The notes beneath the pieces are model-generated. The model was not told the DNA's origin and ran no database searches. It saw only the letters and a program-made list of their open reading frames with translations. DNA of 64,000 bases. Source: Undaria pinnatifida. Its lineage: Eukaryota > Sar > Phaeophyceae > Laminariales > Alariaceae. The first letter of the stretch is position 1, and each line of letters begins with the position of its first letter. Shown in pieces: positions 1 through 9,949 of this stretch. The stretch is from positions 4,059,655 to 4,123,654 of the forward strand of contig JABAKD010000005.1 of NCBI GenBank assembly GCA_012845835.1, given 5' to 3'. Made by a program: the position numbers and the translations under genes.

Positions 1-429
1 TGTGTTTAGTGATTGGTGAAAGAAAAAAATGGTACCTCCTGGGGCGATTGAAGGCTTTAGCCGTACGCGGTACCTTGTGTCCAGTACCAGACGAATCTTG
101 CGGCTTTTCCCCGATTTGTTGTTGTTTCTGATTGTATGGGTAACTGCGTAAAAAAGGTTTTGTACTGAAGCGATTGAAGACTTTGTGGTCAGCCAGCAGT
201 ATCGAAAAATCGTTCTTAACCGCCCAGGTAAAACGCCACCTAACAGCAGTGTACCTTCTTCGGTACCTTTTCGTTACTTTTTTGGGTATATTATCCGATC
301 CACTTGTCCGGTACATTCCTTATTCGGTTCCTTATTCGGCACTTTATTCGGTACAGTTCTCGGCATCTGGTATGTTTCAATGCTTACCAGGTAACTTGAC
401 TTCGGACCTTCCCCCGTTTCTGGCAACAG
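1..429. other. Intron-side sequence upstream of BTB exon, with exon fragments
   Basis: No complete exon is visible. Two short stretches, about 31-60 and 165-188, resemble the first 30 bases of the exon that starts at 430 (shared core GGGCGATTGAAG or GCGATTGAAGACTTTG). They look like degraded partial copies. The stretch ends in a pyrimidine-rich run and an AG that suit a 3' splice site for the next exon. Confidence 0.4.
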
Positions 430-547
430 GTACCTTTTGGGGCGATTGAAGACTTTGTGCGAGGAGGCTATCCGCAAGAGCATCACGGTAGAGAGCGTTT
501 GCCAGATTTTCCTTCTGGCCCACAAGCACAACGCGGAGGGGCTAAAG
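430..547 (+). CDS. BTB/POZ-type protein, penultimate exon
   Basis: This exon encodes 39 residues after one leading base. It starts after a pyrimidine-rich stretch ending in CAACAG and ends at AAG before GTGGGG. The translation begins YLLGRLKTLCEEA, continues with ITVESVCQIFLLAHKHNA, and ends in EGLK. This follows the pattern of the C-terminal part of a BTB/POZ fold, where a core leucine-rich helix, a cysteine-containing helix and an alanine/histidine-rich helix precede an exon junction. The exon ends in phase 0 and the next exon (1909-2028) begins in phase 0. BTB proteins usually dimerise and often serve as cullin-3 substrate adaptors. The N-terminal part lies beyond the left edge, so partner and substrate cannot be guessed. 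Family assignment is from remembered patterns, not a search. Confidence 0.6.
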
Positions 548-568
548 GTGGGGGGGTAGTTTTATCAC

Positions 569-800
569 CGGGGGTGGGGGTGGGGGGTGGAGTGGGGGGG
601 GGGGGGGGGGGAGGCGTTACTCATTCAATGCATTGCCATTGACCCTTGAATCCCTACATCCCCGGGACGGAGCACGTTGGGTTTCACCGGCCAGGCAGAG
701 ATCGCGTACTCCAAGCGCAAAACGCTGTGGGGTGTTCGGCGAGTCGCATGAAGAGTGATCTGCATCCTACTAGAACCACTTGTTTAGGCGGAATTCCGCA
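569..800 (+). repeat. R3 dispersed repeat, copy 1
   Basis: A G-tract (about 569-613) is followed by TACTCATTCAATGCATTG, then a segment with 'gggacggagcacgttgggttt' -like sequence (split by variants in other copies) and an end resembling TGCATCCTACTAGAACC. The same order of blocks recurs about ten times in the window. The G-tract end faces the BTB exon's donor site 20-60 bases away. Confidence 0.55.
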
Positions 801-840
801 CCCTGTGCGCACTTTCTTGCATATCGGAGTTTTTCTGGTG

Positions 841-965
841 TGGGGAGGCGGGGGGAGGGCGGGGGGGGGGGGGGGCGTACTCATTTGTTGCTTGTCTTAT
901 GGTCATTTGACCGTTGATTACGCATCCCTTTCGAGACGGTGCACCGTTCCTCTGTACAAAGCAGC
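841..965 (+). repeat. R3-like repeat, variant copy
   Basis: A G-tract followed by TACTCATTTGTTGCTTG and CATTTGACCGTTGA, then ACGCATCCCTTTCGAG. The same variant occurs near 30181-30260 and, reversed, near 50090-50165. Confidence 0.45.
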
Positions 966-1012
966 ACTTGAAGAAGTTGAAAGTTTAGAGGTTTGGCTCG
1001 ACTTTTGCAGCC

Positions 1013-1062
1013 AAGATGACGCGATTTTCCTTCTGGTGCGCGTGCACAACGCGGAGGGGCTT
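1013..1062 (+). pseudogene. Fragment of BTB exon inside the intron
   Basis: About 50 bases match the second half of exon 430-547 (shared ATTTTCCTTCTGG and CACAACGCGGAGGGGCT). The frame can be read but flanking exon sequence is lost. It appears to be a decayed partial duplicate. Confidence 0.5.
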
Positions 1063-1402
1063 AGCGTCTTTTCAACTGGAACCCCGTTTTGGGCAACGCC
1101 TTGCTTGGAATTGGTCCAGGGGGGGGTTGGGCTCTAAAGGAGGGGGGGGGGAAGTTAGTACAGAACCAGGTACGTTGCAACAAGTTGTACTACTGTCGAT
1201 ATTTGGCTGATTCTTCTCAAGTTTTTTTTTCCTGTATTCCCGACAAGACCAATAGGGAACTGCTGCTATATACATAGATCGAAGTATCACACGCAGCTTG
1301 CAAAGCTGCGTTTTGATCGAAATATAATTTTTGGTCGATCTCACAGCTGACGTGTATTTTTCATTTTTTCTAATATATATACCAGGATATATATATGTAT
1401 TT

Positions 1403-1693
1403 CACTCACATCTACTTTTCAGATTCTGGACAAGCCGTGGTCACAGGTGCCGTCCCTTCTTCCCCCCGGTTTTTGCGTTCAGTTTTTATCGCGCATAACG
1501 TTCAGCAATCCCACTGCTCGTCGATTTTTCATCGAGTTGCAAACTCACGCTGTCGCGCTTTCGCAATTCAATTTGTGCACAAGAAAAAGTCCCAACGAAC
1601 TTATACGAGTTTGCACTCGGGGGGATTCGAACGCATGAAACTGACCTATACCAGGCTCGAGGATAACCTGATACGCCACCGGGGGCGACCGGC
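1403..1693 (-). mobile_element. tRNA-derived SINE, copy 1
   Basis: Read on the minus strand, the element starts with CCGGTCGCCCCCGGTGG. It contains an A-box-like TGGCGTATCAGG (plus positions 1667-1678) and a B-box-like GCGTTCGAATCC (1623-1634), spaced as in a RNA polymerase III internal promoter. A non-tRNA body follows, including TTTTTCTTGTGCACAAATTG and CACGGCTTGTCCAGAA. Four further long copies and one or two partial ones are present in the window. No coding capacity is expected; it would depend on a LINE for movement. Confidence 0.75.
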
Positions 1694-1908
1694 TATATGG
1701 ACTAACAACTTCGAAGGGGACCACAAAAGAAAAAAATCTTACCCACACTTTTTTCTCAAAGGGTGAGACAGGGGGGGGGGGGGGGGGGGGGAGGTTACTC
1801 ACTCCTCAATCCCTATGCTTGCAGTTTTTTTACATTGTCGCACGTTTCTTTTTCGTCCTTGATTTTTTTTTTTGTCATCTTGACGGTTTTCGTTCTGGAA
1901 CTCGACAG

Positions 1909-2028
1909 GAAATCGCCCTCGACTTCGTTCTGGACCACATGGAAGGGGTTAAGAACACGCCGGGGTTCTTGGAGCTGAAGCAAGAGCCCGAGCTTCTGAT
2001 GGAGATCATTTTCAGACAGGCTTCTTGA
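1909..2028 (+). CDS. BTB/POZ-type protein, terminal exon with stop
   Basis: Thirty-nine residues and a TGA stop, starting in phase 0 after a T-rich tract and CGACAG. The translation begins EIALDFVLDHMEGVKNTPGF and continues through ELLMEII to RQAS. The helix containing ALDFV, the KNTPGF turn and the PELLMEI helix fit the last helices of a BTB/POZ domain, directly following the EGLK end of the previous exon. The protein ends at or just after the BTB domain, as in BTB proteins with an N-terminal partner domain. Partial copies of this exon's last 50-60 bases recur downstream, near 2235-2285 and 2430-2500. Confidence 0.6.
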   Translation, partial: EIALDFVLDHMEGVKNTPGFLELKQEPELLMEIIFRQAS

Positions 2029-2049
2029 TGCCACACTCTACTTTTTGCC

Positions 2050-2720
2050 GACGCACGACGGCAGCAGCAGCAACAGCAACAGGAGTAGCAGCAGGGGTGG
2101 CAGCAACAGTGGTAGCAGCAACAGCAATGGTGGTAGCAGCAGCGAAAACAGCCGTGTCAGTGCCAGTAGCAGGGGCGCTAGCAGCCGTGGCGCTAGCAAC
2201 ATTGGCGGTAGCAGGGTTTCCTATCAATAGGGCTGACGAGAGGTTCTGCTGGAGATTGTATCCCGGCAGGCTTCTTGAGGCCAAACACGCGGACTCTTTT
2301 TTATGGCGGCGGAGGCAGCAGCAGCAACAGCAGCAGCGGTAGAAGTATCGGTAGCAGCAGCCGCAGCAACAACAGCAGAGCCGTGGCAGCGGCAGAACCG
2401 GCGGCGCTAGCGTTAGCGGACGCGGAGTTTCGCCGAGCTGAAGCAAAAGCCCGTGCTTCTGATGGAGATCATTTTCCGGCAGACTTCCTTGAAGACACGC
2501 CGACCCCTCTGCAGCAACAGCGGTAGCAGAGCAGGGGTGGTAGATGCAGTGGAGGTAGCATCGGTGGCAGCAGAAGCAGCGGCAGCAGCTGCGGCTGCGG
2601 CAGTGGGAACAGATCAGCAGTGGCCACTGTAGCGGCAGCAGCAGCAGTAGCCATGGCAGCAGTGTCATTTTGCAGCGGCAGCGGTAGCAGCAGCCGTAGC
2701 AGCTACCATCCCAGTGGTCG
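2050..2720 (+). repeat. GCA/GTA-rich tract with copies of the BTB terminal exon end
   Basis: Impure GCA, CAA and GTA triplets fill most of this stretch. Two partial copies of the end of exon 1909-2028 are embedded: GAGATTGTATCCCGGCAGGC near 2251-2270, and GCTTCTGATGGAGATCATTT near 2455-2474. Spacing of about 200-250 bases suggests tandem duplication of a unit containing exon end plus triplet tract. The open frames over this region reflect triplet repetition and were not called as genes. Confidence 0.6.
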
Positions 2721-2829
2721 GTGCCATCCCAATGATGGTCCAAAGCAGCTAACTGCGTTCGTTCGGAGAGAGGGACTGGGTTAATTGAACAGCTCTCTCC
2801 CCTCCCAGTCAGCTCGCGTGATGCTTGCA

Positions 2830-4700
2830 TCTGGCCCTGCTTCGCGGTTCGAACGTTTCAAGGCGAGCGAGGTTTCCCAACGTCCTGTTGGCTGTTGGCG
2901 TGTCCGGAGACCACGGATAATGCCAAATATGAGTGTACCGGGTAGTGGTGGAAGCAGAAGCTGGCTGCTGCGCGTAGCGTCTTTTCGCTCTGCGTTTTTT
3001 TTTGCTCAGCGTTTATTGGTCCAACGTTTTTTCGTTCACCGTCTTTTTCGTTCAACGTTTTTCGGTTAGCTTTTTTTCACTGTACAATTTTTTATTGTCG
3101 CTTTTCCTCGTTTTTCTCCGTTTTTTTTTTTTTGCTTCTTTTTTTAACGTTGGGGTGTGTTTGTTCACGCGAGAGTTCCCTTCGCCTTCCTTGCTTCGCC
3201 GTTGCGGTACGCTTTTAGTCCTAGCTACCGCTGATTTGCTGCTGCTTGCTGCTGCTGTTTGCTGCCGCTTGCTCCTGCTTTGCGGCTGCTTGATAGTTCT
3301 TGCTGCTGCTGCCCTGCAGCTGCTTGCTGCTGCTTTCTTTTACGCTTCTGTTGCTAGGGGGGGCTGAAAACCCGAAATCACGGATTAATGGGCAATAAGC
3401 TACTGCTGTTGTTTATGCTGCTGCCGCTGATACCGTCGCCGCTACCGCGGCTCTTTTTTTGTTCTAACCCGCGCGTTTAGCATCGCGTGCGCGTTCGTTT
3501 TCGCCTTTTGCTGGCTGATGTAGGCTAGATGCCGCCGCTTCCAGCAAAGTGTCAGGTCTCTTTTAGAATGGCATCTAACCCCGTTTGGGGAAAAGGACAC
3601 TTGAATTTAGTGCGGAATCAGTTTTGACGAAGTAAAAGGGTTAATCCCTCTTACAGCACTGCAAAACTTGATCCCACACTATTTTCCAAGTAAGTTATCC
3701 CACCAAAAATCTGGGTGCAGTTTTAAAAGGATTGAGGCGGGGAATTTGAAAACATGAAGAATCGAAAAACGTGGATTAACCGGCGACAGCTATTCGTACG
3801 AGTAGTGCTTTCTACCCGGAGTCTTGACGTGACAACATGATACGGTACAGCCAGAGCAAGGTGGGAGAAGAGACCCTGTTGGTTCTGTTTTGTGTCGTTC
3901 TGGTGTGTACCTTGATGCCCACGTTTGTTTTTGTTTCCTGTGTTTTTTTACATTTTTGTTGTTTTTGTCTTTGTGTCTTCGGCGGGGGAAGAATAAGAAA
4001 TATGAAATATTGGCCCAAGTTCCCCAGGCCGGATGCGCGGGTGTGTAGGTTTCCCTTCCCCCCTCCCGGACGCTCAACCCCTTAGTAACTTTACGGCTTT
4101 GTTTGGGAACGGGAGGAAAGGGGGTAGGAGGCTGCGCTGTCTGATCGGACGTTTTTATTCGGCCTCGTTTTGTTTTCGCTGCCCTCTACGGGTTTAGAAG
4201 GACCACGGGTTAAGGTATAGAATACCGCCAATATCTGCGGGTTTTGTAGTCGCATTGCCAGAACATCGCGGGTTTTGTAAGGGATATAAGGGGATAGGGG
4301 TTTGGTAAGGAGGGGTTAGGGGACGGGCGGGAGAGGGGGGGGCAGAGGGGACGGGGGCAATTACGGGAGAAGGTAACGCTTGGGCTCTACTCGTATTTTG
4401 TCTTCTTCTTGGTCTGTTGTTTTCTTTTTTCGTGCTTGGCTCCCGAAGTTTCCCGGAACTGTACCAATTTGTAACGGCCCCCCCCCCCCCCTCCCCGTAG
4501 TTGCCCCGAGCGATCCCGAATTGCCCCGAATGGTTCCGAGTTCTTCCGATTTTTTCCTTTGTCAGCAGCAGAAGGTACATCCGTACTGATGTCCCTGAAG
4601 AGGGGAGGGGGGCTCAATTCTCCGCGCTTTGCCGCCAAGGGTACCCTGCACCAAAACCGCGCTCCGGGGGACGGAACGGTAGCTACGAGTAAGGCCTGCA
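2830..4700. other. No supported gene
   Basis: The stretch contains T-rich runs, impure GCTGCT repeats near 3235-3345 and reiterated CGTTTTT words near 3000-3070. It has no recognisable exon, RNA gene or transposon. Confidence 0.4.
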
Positions 4701-6742
4701 GTCGAGGACGTGACTTGCTGCGGTCGCCATCATGTCATCCGAGCGTCGTTGGTATGTAAGCCTCTTGTGCTTTTTGGTTTCATTTCGCGGCATGTACCGC
4801 TGCGACGGATGTTTTGCTAAGGCTGCGCCAGCGAAATATGTTGTAGTCCGATTTTGAGCGAGGCGCAGAGCCTCCCTCGTGAGTGGCCTATGCTCGGTAG
4901 TGAATATGGGGTTACCCCTCGTTAGGGTTAGGGTATTGCCTTGGTCGCTGGAAGGCGGGGTGGGGTGGGGGGCTGGGGGAGGCAGCAGTAGCACCTGCGA
5001 CCAAAGACCGCCGTGCTTGCCAGCGTGTCGTCTACGGGCCCCCAAAGCAGTAGCGCCAACATGGAAGGGGGTTATAGGGTGGGCGCGGCTAGGGGGGCCG
5101 TGCCCGGTTTTATTGAATACGCTAGCGTACACCTAGGGGTTGTCAGATGCGCTAGCTTACAACTAGTACTAACGAAATGCGTGCAGTGGCCCGTTCGCGA
5201 TAAATATGGGCTTGCTGGCAGTGGAGGGGTGTGGCGTTAAGTGGAGTGGAGAGGTAATTAGCTCTTGGTATATGTGGTTGTTGCGTCCATTGTGCCCGGA
5301 GGGGGGGAGGGGGCTCAAGTAGGGGGAGGGGGGTGGTCTAACAAGAGGGTGGGGAGTATCGATACGACGATCGGCGTGTGCCGGCCAAGTTTGATGTGTG
5401 TTTGTAGTCCTTTGTATTTTTTGGACGGAGAATTCGGGCTGTATGATATGGCGCTTTCGGTATATAATATTGCTTTATAGATGGCGCGGCACGTCGAGAG
5501 AATGCCTGGTAAATGCCTGGCCCGTAGCCTGTGCTGTCCGAGTGTCCATGGGATCCGGGGGCGTCGTTGTTGTTGTTGTTGTTCTTGCCCACCTCCACTT
5601 GTTGTCTAGTGTTTTAGATTTTTGGACGCGGTACGAGAGGCATCAGTGTAATAAGTGCTTGACATTTCGCTTTTTTTTTTTTCTTTTCGAAACCTGCATG
5701 AGCGATGATGAGGGGCAATGGTCGGGACGTTTTGACGTTTCCTGGGAGTTTATCAAGACGACGGCAAAGGATGCGCTGTCATGAGTTGAGTTCGTCCACG
5801 CATACACACTTGTGATACCATGAAGAGCGCCTACCAATAGACCATGGAGAACGTAGGCTTCCTTCACCCCTATAGAGCCCCCAAACCCCTCCCTACACCA
5901 AATCTTAGTAATTCCCCCCCCCAAATGGCTTTCCAGTTGTTGAGGCGTTAATGTTTTTGTTACCAGTTTAGCTCCGCAGATACACGGCTACTCCTCCTAT
6001 CGTCCACGTTCGGGTTTTACGCACACTGCACCTCCGCTCGTGGAGTACGCCAAACTTACACGTTCCGATGCACCTACAGACTGCCAACAATAAAAGACAC
6101 ACCAGCCACCTCGACCAGCGAAAGCAAAGAAGGCGCTTCTCGTGCAGGAGTTTCGCCGGAGCTAATACGCGCACCCGCACTGCCCGCGCAACACTGTGGA
6201 GGCGCCGTCAGCGCCCGCAACCGCACGACGCATGAACTGGAAACACGAAACGGATACGACTGATTCTACGATAGCCCCCCCCCAAAAGAGAAATATGATT
6301 AGGAATCGGAAATCGATAAGAACAATATGTTGTTTGTTTGTTTTTCATCCTCCGGCGGCGGATGGGGAAAAATAAAGCTCTACGAGCTCACCACACTTTC
6401 ACGTATTTCCATACGCGTCGTGTGTCGATTTAACTCAATTGCTTTCGCAGCCCAACGCTAGCTGGCGCACCCTTCGGGTCCCATTGTAGGTATAGCGTAA
6501 GCTGTCCCTGTCAGTGGTCTTCGTTGTTGTTCATAGAGACAATTCGGCGCTATGGTTCATATTTTTTTTCGTAGTACGTACGCAGCTTACTTTGACAGCA
6601 GCAGCTCGCATTGTTTGGTTGATCGCGCTTGTGGAGATACCAAGTGGATACCGCACGGGACGGTGGCGGCAGACTGGTAGAACACGCGAACAAACAGAGC
6701 TATTGTTTAAAACTGGACAGCGGTCGCTCACTGGACCAGATA
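4700..6742. other. No supported gene
   Basis: Mixed-composition sequence. Two TTAGGG-like words occur near 4922-4935, too few to mean a telomere. A short frame near 5697-5783 after a pyrimidine tract could be a terminal exon but is not supported by anything else. Confidence 0.4.
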
Positions 6743-6880
6743 ATTCGTGATTTCGTGATTCCTGAGTTCATCGCTAGGGGGCGAATCGGGGAATTAGCGA
6801 GAGCAAGAAGTATTCGTGATTTCGTGATTCTCGAGTTCATCGCTAGGGGGCGAATCGGGGAATTAGCGAGAGCAAGAAGT
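6743..6880 (+). repeat. 69-bp tandem repeat, two copies
   Basis: Two adjacent 69-base units, 6743-6811 and 6812-6880, differ at only a few bases. Because 69 is a multiple of three, the open frame across them repeats a 23-residue block ending in GELARARS. There is no other evidence of coding. Confidence 0.8.
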
Positions 6881-6959
6881 AACATAGAAGGCGAAGCGCT
6901 TCATACGAAGAACAGGAAGCGAGCGCGCAAGCGTCGACAAAGGACCTCGCCTTGACCGG

Positions 6960-7885
6960 TACCTGGTATGATATTACATGCAGATACGGGTTGTTATTTG
7001 TCTCCTCAATCCCCGATACTGGTGGGCCGAGAGCGTGTGCGCGCGTTTGGAAATGGCTCGAGCCAGTTGTGTTGCTTGTGCAAAAACAAACATGAAAAAG
7101 CGGGGAAATAGCAACAAATTCAATATCATGATCAAGTACATGCGCATCACAGATCACGACAACAAGACATCATCGGACTCTTCCCCCGATCGAGGCAGAG
7201 ATACGATGATGCTCGTAATCGTGAAAATTATCATGTCTGGTCGTACTCTCGGCAGCCTGGGCGTGGGTACACAACGACATTCCGAGTACGTATGGCATCT
7301 TGTATCGCATTGATTGGAGCAATTCATCAGGTGAAGAACGAAAAATCTTTTGGTGCCAAAACATTACTTGTTTATATCGTACATATCAATTTGGAACCGT
7401 GGGTTCGAGTCCCACAGAGTCTTTTTTGTTTTCGGGAGTAGCCGACTTTTATTCTCGAATGCTGTATTAGTTTTAACAGCTCAGATAGCTAGTAATAATA
7501 CTCTGTATTCGTACTCCTCCCGATATCAAAGCGGGGGAAAATCAAAATTAAACACCTACCATACATGTGATAGAGCAGTATAATAGTGGAAACTACAGTA
7601 ATAAATTTATCACAAGATAGATGTGATGTTAGATGTAGCTCAAAATTCCCCACCTACCTAAAGTAAAAATACCAACACTTACTTACCATTATAGTGGAGA
7701 AAAACAAAACATATAGTCTATACATATATATATATTCAAGTAAAAATAAAAAAAAATAGGACCCCTCCCAATAAAAAACTCACCCATATAGTATATTAGA
7801 ACGCAGCTTGCAAAGACGAGTATTGACCCGAAATTCGTCGAACTCACGGCTGACGTCCTTAGATTTTTTTTTCATATATTATTAG
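6960..7885. other. AT-rich stretch without a supported gene
   Basis: It holds a tRNA-like T-arm at 7399-7415. Near 7800-7858 there is a short reverse copy of sequence also seen near 1290-1350, 26900-26985 and 36985-37045, with the shared words GCAGCTTGCAAAG and GCTGACGT. Nothing else was recognised. Confidence 0.4.
7399..7428 (+). other. tRNA T-arm-like fragment with T-run
   Basis: GTGGG-TTCGAGT-CCCAC forms a canonical five-base-pair T-arm, followed by AGAGTC and six T residues, as at the end of a RNA polymerase III gene. No acceptor 5' strand, D-arm or anticodon arm can be found upstream, so this is a tRNA-like fragment or SINE piece rather than a gene. Confidence 0.35.
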
Positions 7886-8154
7886 TGTTAAGATACGGCC
7901 TCGAAAGACCTGTAATTATCCGAATTTGAGATCATTTGGATGGGTTTCGTATGATAAGGTCGGCGTTTTATATTCGGGAAATTTAGGAAATAGATCGGAG
8001 GCACGTGCCTCCGATCTCAGAAGCCATCTGGGGCTCTGGTGGAATCGAATAAAGCTACGTCTCTACGAAGGAAAAGAAAGTGAGTACTCTCCGAGGACCT
8101 GCTCGATTGGCAGACCTGCAGGGGGCACTCTGTGTCCCCACCTATAACCTTACA
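7886..8154 (+). repeat. 5' LTR
   Basis: Direct-repeat partner of 9212-9481, with a 26-base perfect palindrome at 7992-8017. Confidence 0.75.
7992..8017. promoter_or_regulatory. Perfect 26-base palindrome with CACGTG core, in 5' LTR
   Basis: The arms GATCGGAGGCAC and GTGCCTCCGATC meet at a central CACGTG, an E-box/G-box sequence bound by bHLH or bZIP factors in many eukaryotes. It could be an enhancer of LTR transcription, a cruciform, or both. Role is inference. Confidence 0.55.
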
Positions 8155-8156
8155 AA

Positions 8157-8170
8157 TGGCGTCGTCTAGC
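8157..8170 (+). promoter_or_regulatory. Putative primer-binding site
   Basis: TGGCGTCGTC begins two bases after the 5' LTR. It would pair with a tRNA 3' end reading GACGACGCCA. The tRNA was not identified. Reuse of the same sequence in the TRIM supports the call. Confidence 0.6.
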
Positions 8171-8197
8171 TTGACTTGCTATTGTGGCAGCGTTCCT

Positions 8198-8800
8198 CTA
8201 ATCTCTCCGGTTGTTTTTGTAGCGATTTTGCTTTTGCTTCCCATCGAGCCCACAACCCCTGTTCCTTCTCGGGTGGCTTCTCAATGGAGGGAGCGCCCTT
8301 CCTCCTACAACGGCGACCACAACAGCAGTGAGATGGCAGGGGCCCCTCCTGTTGGTCGCCGGGCACGTACCACACAGAAGACACCTTCCAACTACGTGCG
8401 GACGACACTGCTCTTCGGAGCACACTCCTCGTCTCGGCTTTTGGTCCCTCCTGTTGGTCGCTGGGCACGCACCACACAGACGACACCTTCCGAGTACGTG
8501 CGGACGACACTGCTCTGCCGTCCCAAGCTGAGCGTCCTCTCGTGCCATTCTTCCGCCCTCCGTTGCCTCCGCCAGAGCTGCGGCCAACTGCCCCGGTTGT
8601 TGGACCAAAATTGCCCCCTCGGCGTCGCCCTCAGGCACACCAGCACCCGATGCGCTGTCACCCCCGCAGCGGTGGTGGTGGTCGCCACCCCCACCATTTT
8701 TGCCGCCACCCCCACGGTTGCGGTCCCGCGGTCGCGACTGTCGCTGCGTCTCCGTTTCCTCGGTTTCGTTCTGCCAACTCCTCCTCCGGGGTTCGACCAA
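8198..8800 (-). CDS. Unidentified basic ORF with duplicated Cys/His motif, inside LTR element
   Basis: A 200-residue frame on the minus strand, opposite to the element's orientation. It has an Arg/Gly-rich N-terminal third, then two copies of a Cys/His-rich block whose core is RPHVxGRCxLCGxCPATNRR. The block has the look of a nucleic-acid-binding zinc knuckle but does not match the CCHC pattern. The plus strand is also open here because of the internal duplication. It may be a relic of a nucleocapsid-like protein or a chance frame. Confidence 0.25.
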   Translation of the reverse strand: MVEPRRRSWQNETEETETQRQSRPRDRNRGGGGKNGGGGDHHHRCGGDSASGAGVPEGDAEGAILVQQPGQLAAALAEATEGGRMAREDAQLGTAEQCRPHVLGRCRLCGACPATNRRDQKPRRGVCSEEQCRPHVVGRCLLCGTCPATNRRGPCHLTAVVVAVVGGRALPPLRSHPRRNRGCGLDGKQKQNRYKNNRRD

Positions 8801-9211
8801 AAGACATGGTCGGGTTTCTCGTCGTGGGCTATCAGCAGAGTCTTAATTGACGAGGGCAAGGGTCGGGGCGGCTCTCGTCTGTCCGGTATACTGTAGGGCG
8901 CACAATCCACGCGAGCTCAGGCCACTTCCACTGAAAGGACGTCCGCTTGCCGCGACGCCTGCTCTTGTCGACTAAATAAGCTATGGAGGCAGATATATTG
9001 TTGTGGTGCCCCTGCTGCAAGTAGCGGTATATCTGCGTTTCTTTCAACTGCTTTTCTTCGCGTGTTCCTGGCTCCATAGCCAGACAGACGGTTAAATGGG
9101 TGGGAGTGGGTTTTGAGGAGCCGCATCTTCGACGCATGGTCTAGTCCGTAGAACCGAAGTTTCCCCGAATCTCCAATATTTCTGCATATGCGACTCATCA
9201 GGGTGGGCTAG

Positions 9212-9481
9212 TGTTAAGATTCGGCCTCGAAAGACCTGTAATTATCCGAATTTGAGATCATTTGGATGGGTTTCGTATGATAAGGTCGGTGTTTTATATT
9301 CGGGAAAGTTAGGAATTAGATCGGAGGCACGTGCCTCCGATCTCAGAAGCTATCCGGGACTCTGGTGGAATCGAATAAAGCTACGTCTCTACGAAGGAAA
9401 AGAAAGTGAGTACTCTCCGAGGACCTGCTCGATTGGCAGACCTGCGGGGGGCACTCTGTGTCCCCACCTTATAACTTTACA
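9212..9481 (+). repeat. 3' LTR
   Basis: Direct-repeat partner of 7886-8154. The same palindrome is present at 9318-9343. The sequence just before it, CAGGGTGGGCTAG, is only weakly purine-rich. Confidence 0.75.
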
Positions 9482-9485
9482 ATAG

Positions 9486-9611
9486 TGTGTTTGACCACAA
9501 GGACAGGTCCCGCAGAAAAATGCGGTGGATTGCTGTTGGTTGAAACGTACATGGTGTGTTTGAACGCGAGGACCCGCAGACAAACGCATTGGATTGCTGT
9601 TGGTCGAACGT
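9486..9611 (+). repeat. Two-copy tandem repeat, about 65 bp
   Basis: Units near 9486-9545 and 9553-9611 share GTGTGTTTGA, GGATTGCTGTTGGT and a GGAC...CCGCAGA segment. Confidence 0.65.
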
Positions 9612-9949
9612 CAGCGATATTACCACCAACTCGATCACATGTAGCAGTAAAAAAAAAGTTACAGCTGCAGGCGGTTGGTGGCTCAACTGAATATGGCTTC
9701 ACGTCACATTGGGCGCAGACTAATTCTTATATTCTGTAAGTTGACCACAAAAATCCGCTCCACATTACTGATGATGTTGGGTGCGTCGTGATATATCGTA
9801 CTGCTGTTGGGTGAGTCGTGATGTCATACTACATCTATTGTTGCAATGGAGTTCATACGTTGCGGCAAGGCGTCGCAAAAACATTGCACGTGTAAGAAAT
9901 CGCTCATCCCGAGCAACTGAAGAAGTTTTGCTGGCAATATATATATGTA

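Larger units (their letters stand above)
548..1908 (+). other. Intron of the BTB gene, full of repeats
   Basis: It begins GTGGGG and ends in a T-rich tract followed by CGACAG. It contains two R3-type repeats with G-tracts, a fragment of the preceding exon and a reverse-oriented SINE. No other coding exon was recognised. Confidence 0.5.
7886..9481 (+). mobile_element. Non-autonomous LTR retroelement (about 1.6 kb)
   Basis: Two direct repeats of about 269 bases (7886-8154 and 9212-9481) begin TGTTAAGA and end TTACA, giving the TG...CA ends typical of LTRs. They are nearly identical. Two bases after the left LTR comes TGGCGTCGTC, a plausible primer-binding site, which fixes the orientation as plus. 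The same twelve bases, AATGGCGTCGTC, lie at the same place in the TRIM at 15019-15390. The internal part is only about 1.06 kb and has no reverse transcriptase, integrase or protease motif, so it must depend on a partner element. Flanking bases ATTAG and ATAGT do not give a clean target-site duplication. Confidence 0.75.

Noticed and set aside
2012-2830. 272-codon Cys/Leu/Ala-rich minus-strand ORF
   Set aside because: Reverse translation of the GCA/GTA triplet tract; no other support.
4915-4940. Telomere repeat
   Set aside because: Only two TTAGGG-like words; no array and no terminal position.
5697-5783. Terminal exon encoding about 28 residues after a pyrimidine tract
   Set aside because: It has a plausible acceptor and a stop but no partner exon, no recognised domain and no repeat of the pattern.
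7330-7430. Complete tRNA gene
   Set aside because: Only the T-arm is canonical. Acceptor, D-arm and anticodon arm cannot be folded from the upstream 70 bases.
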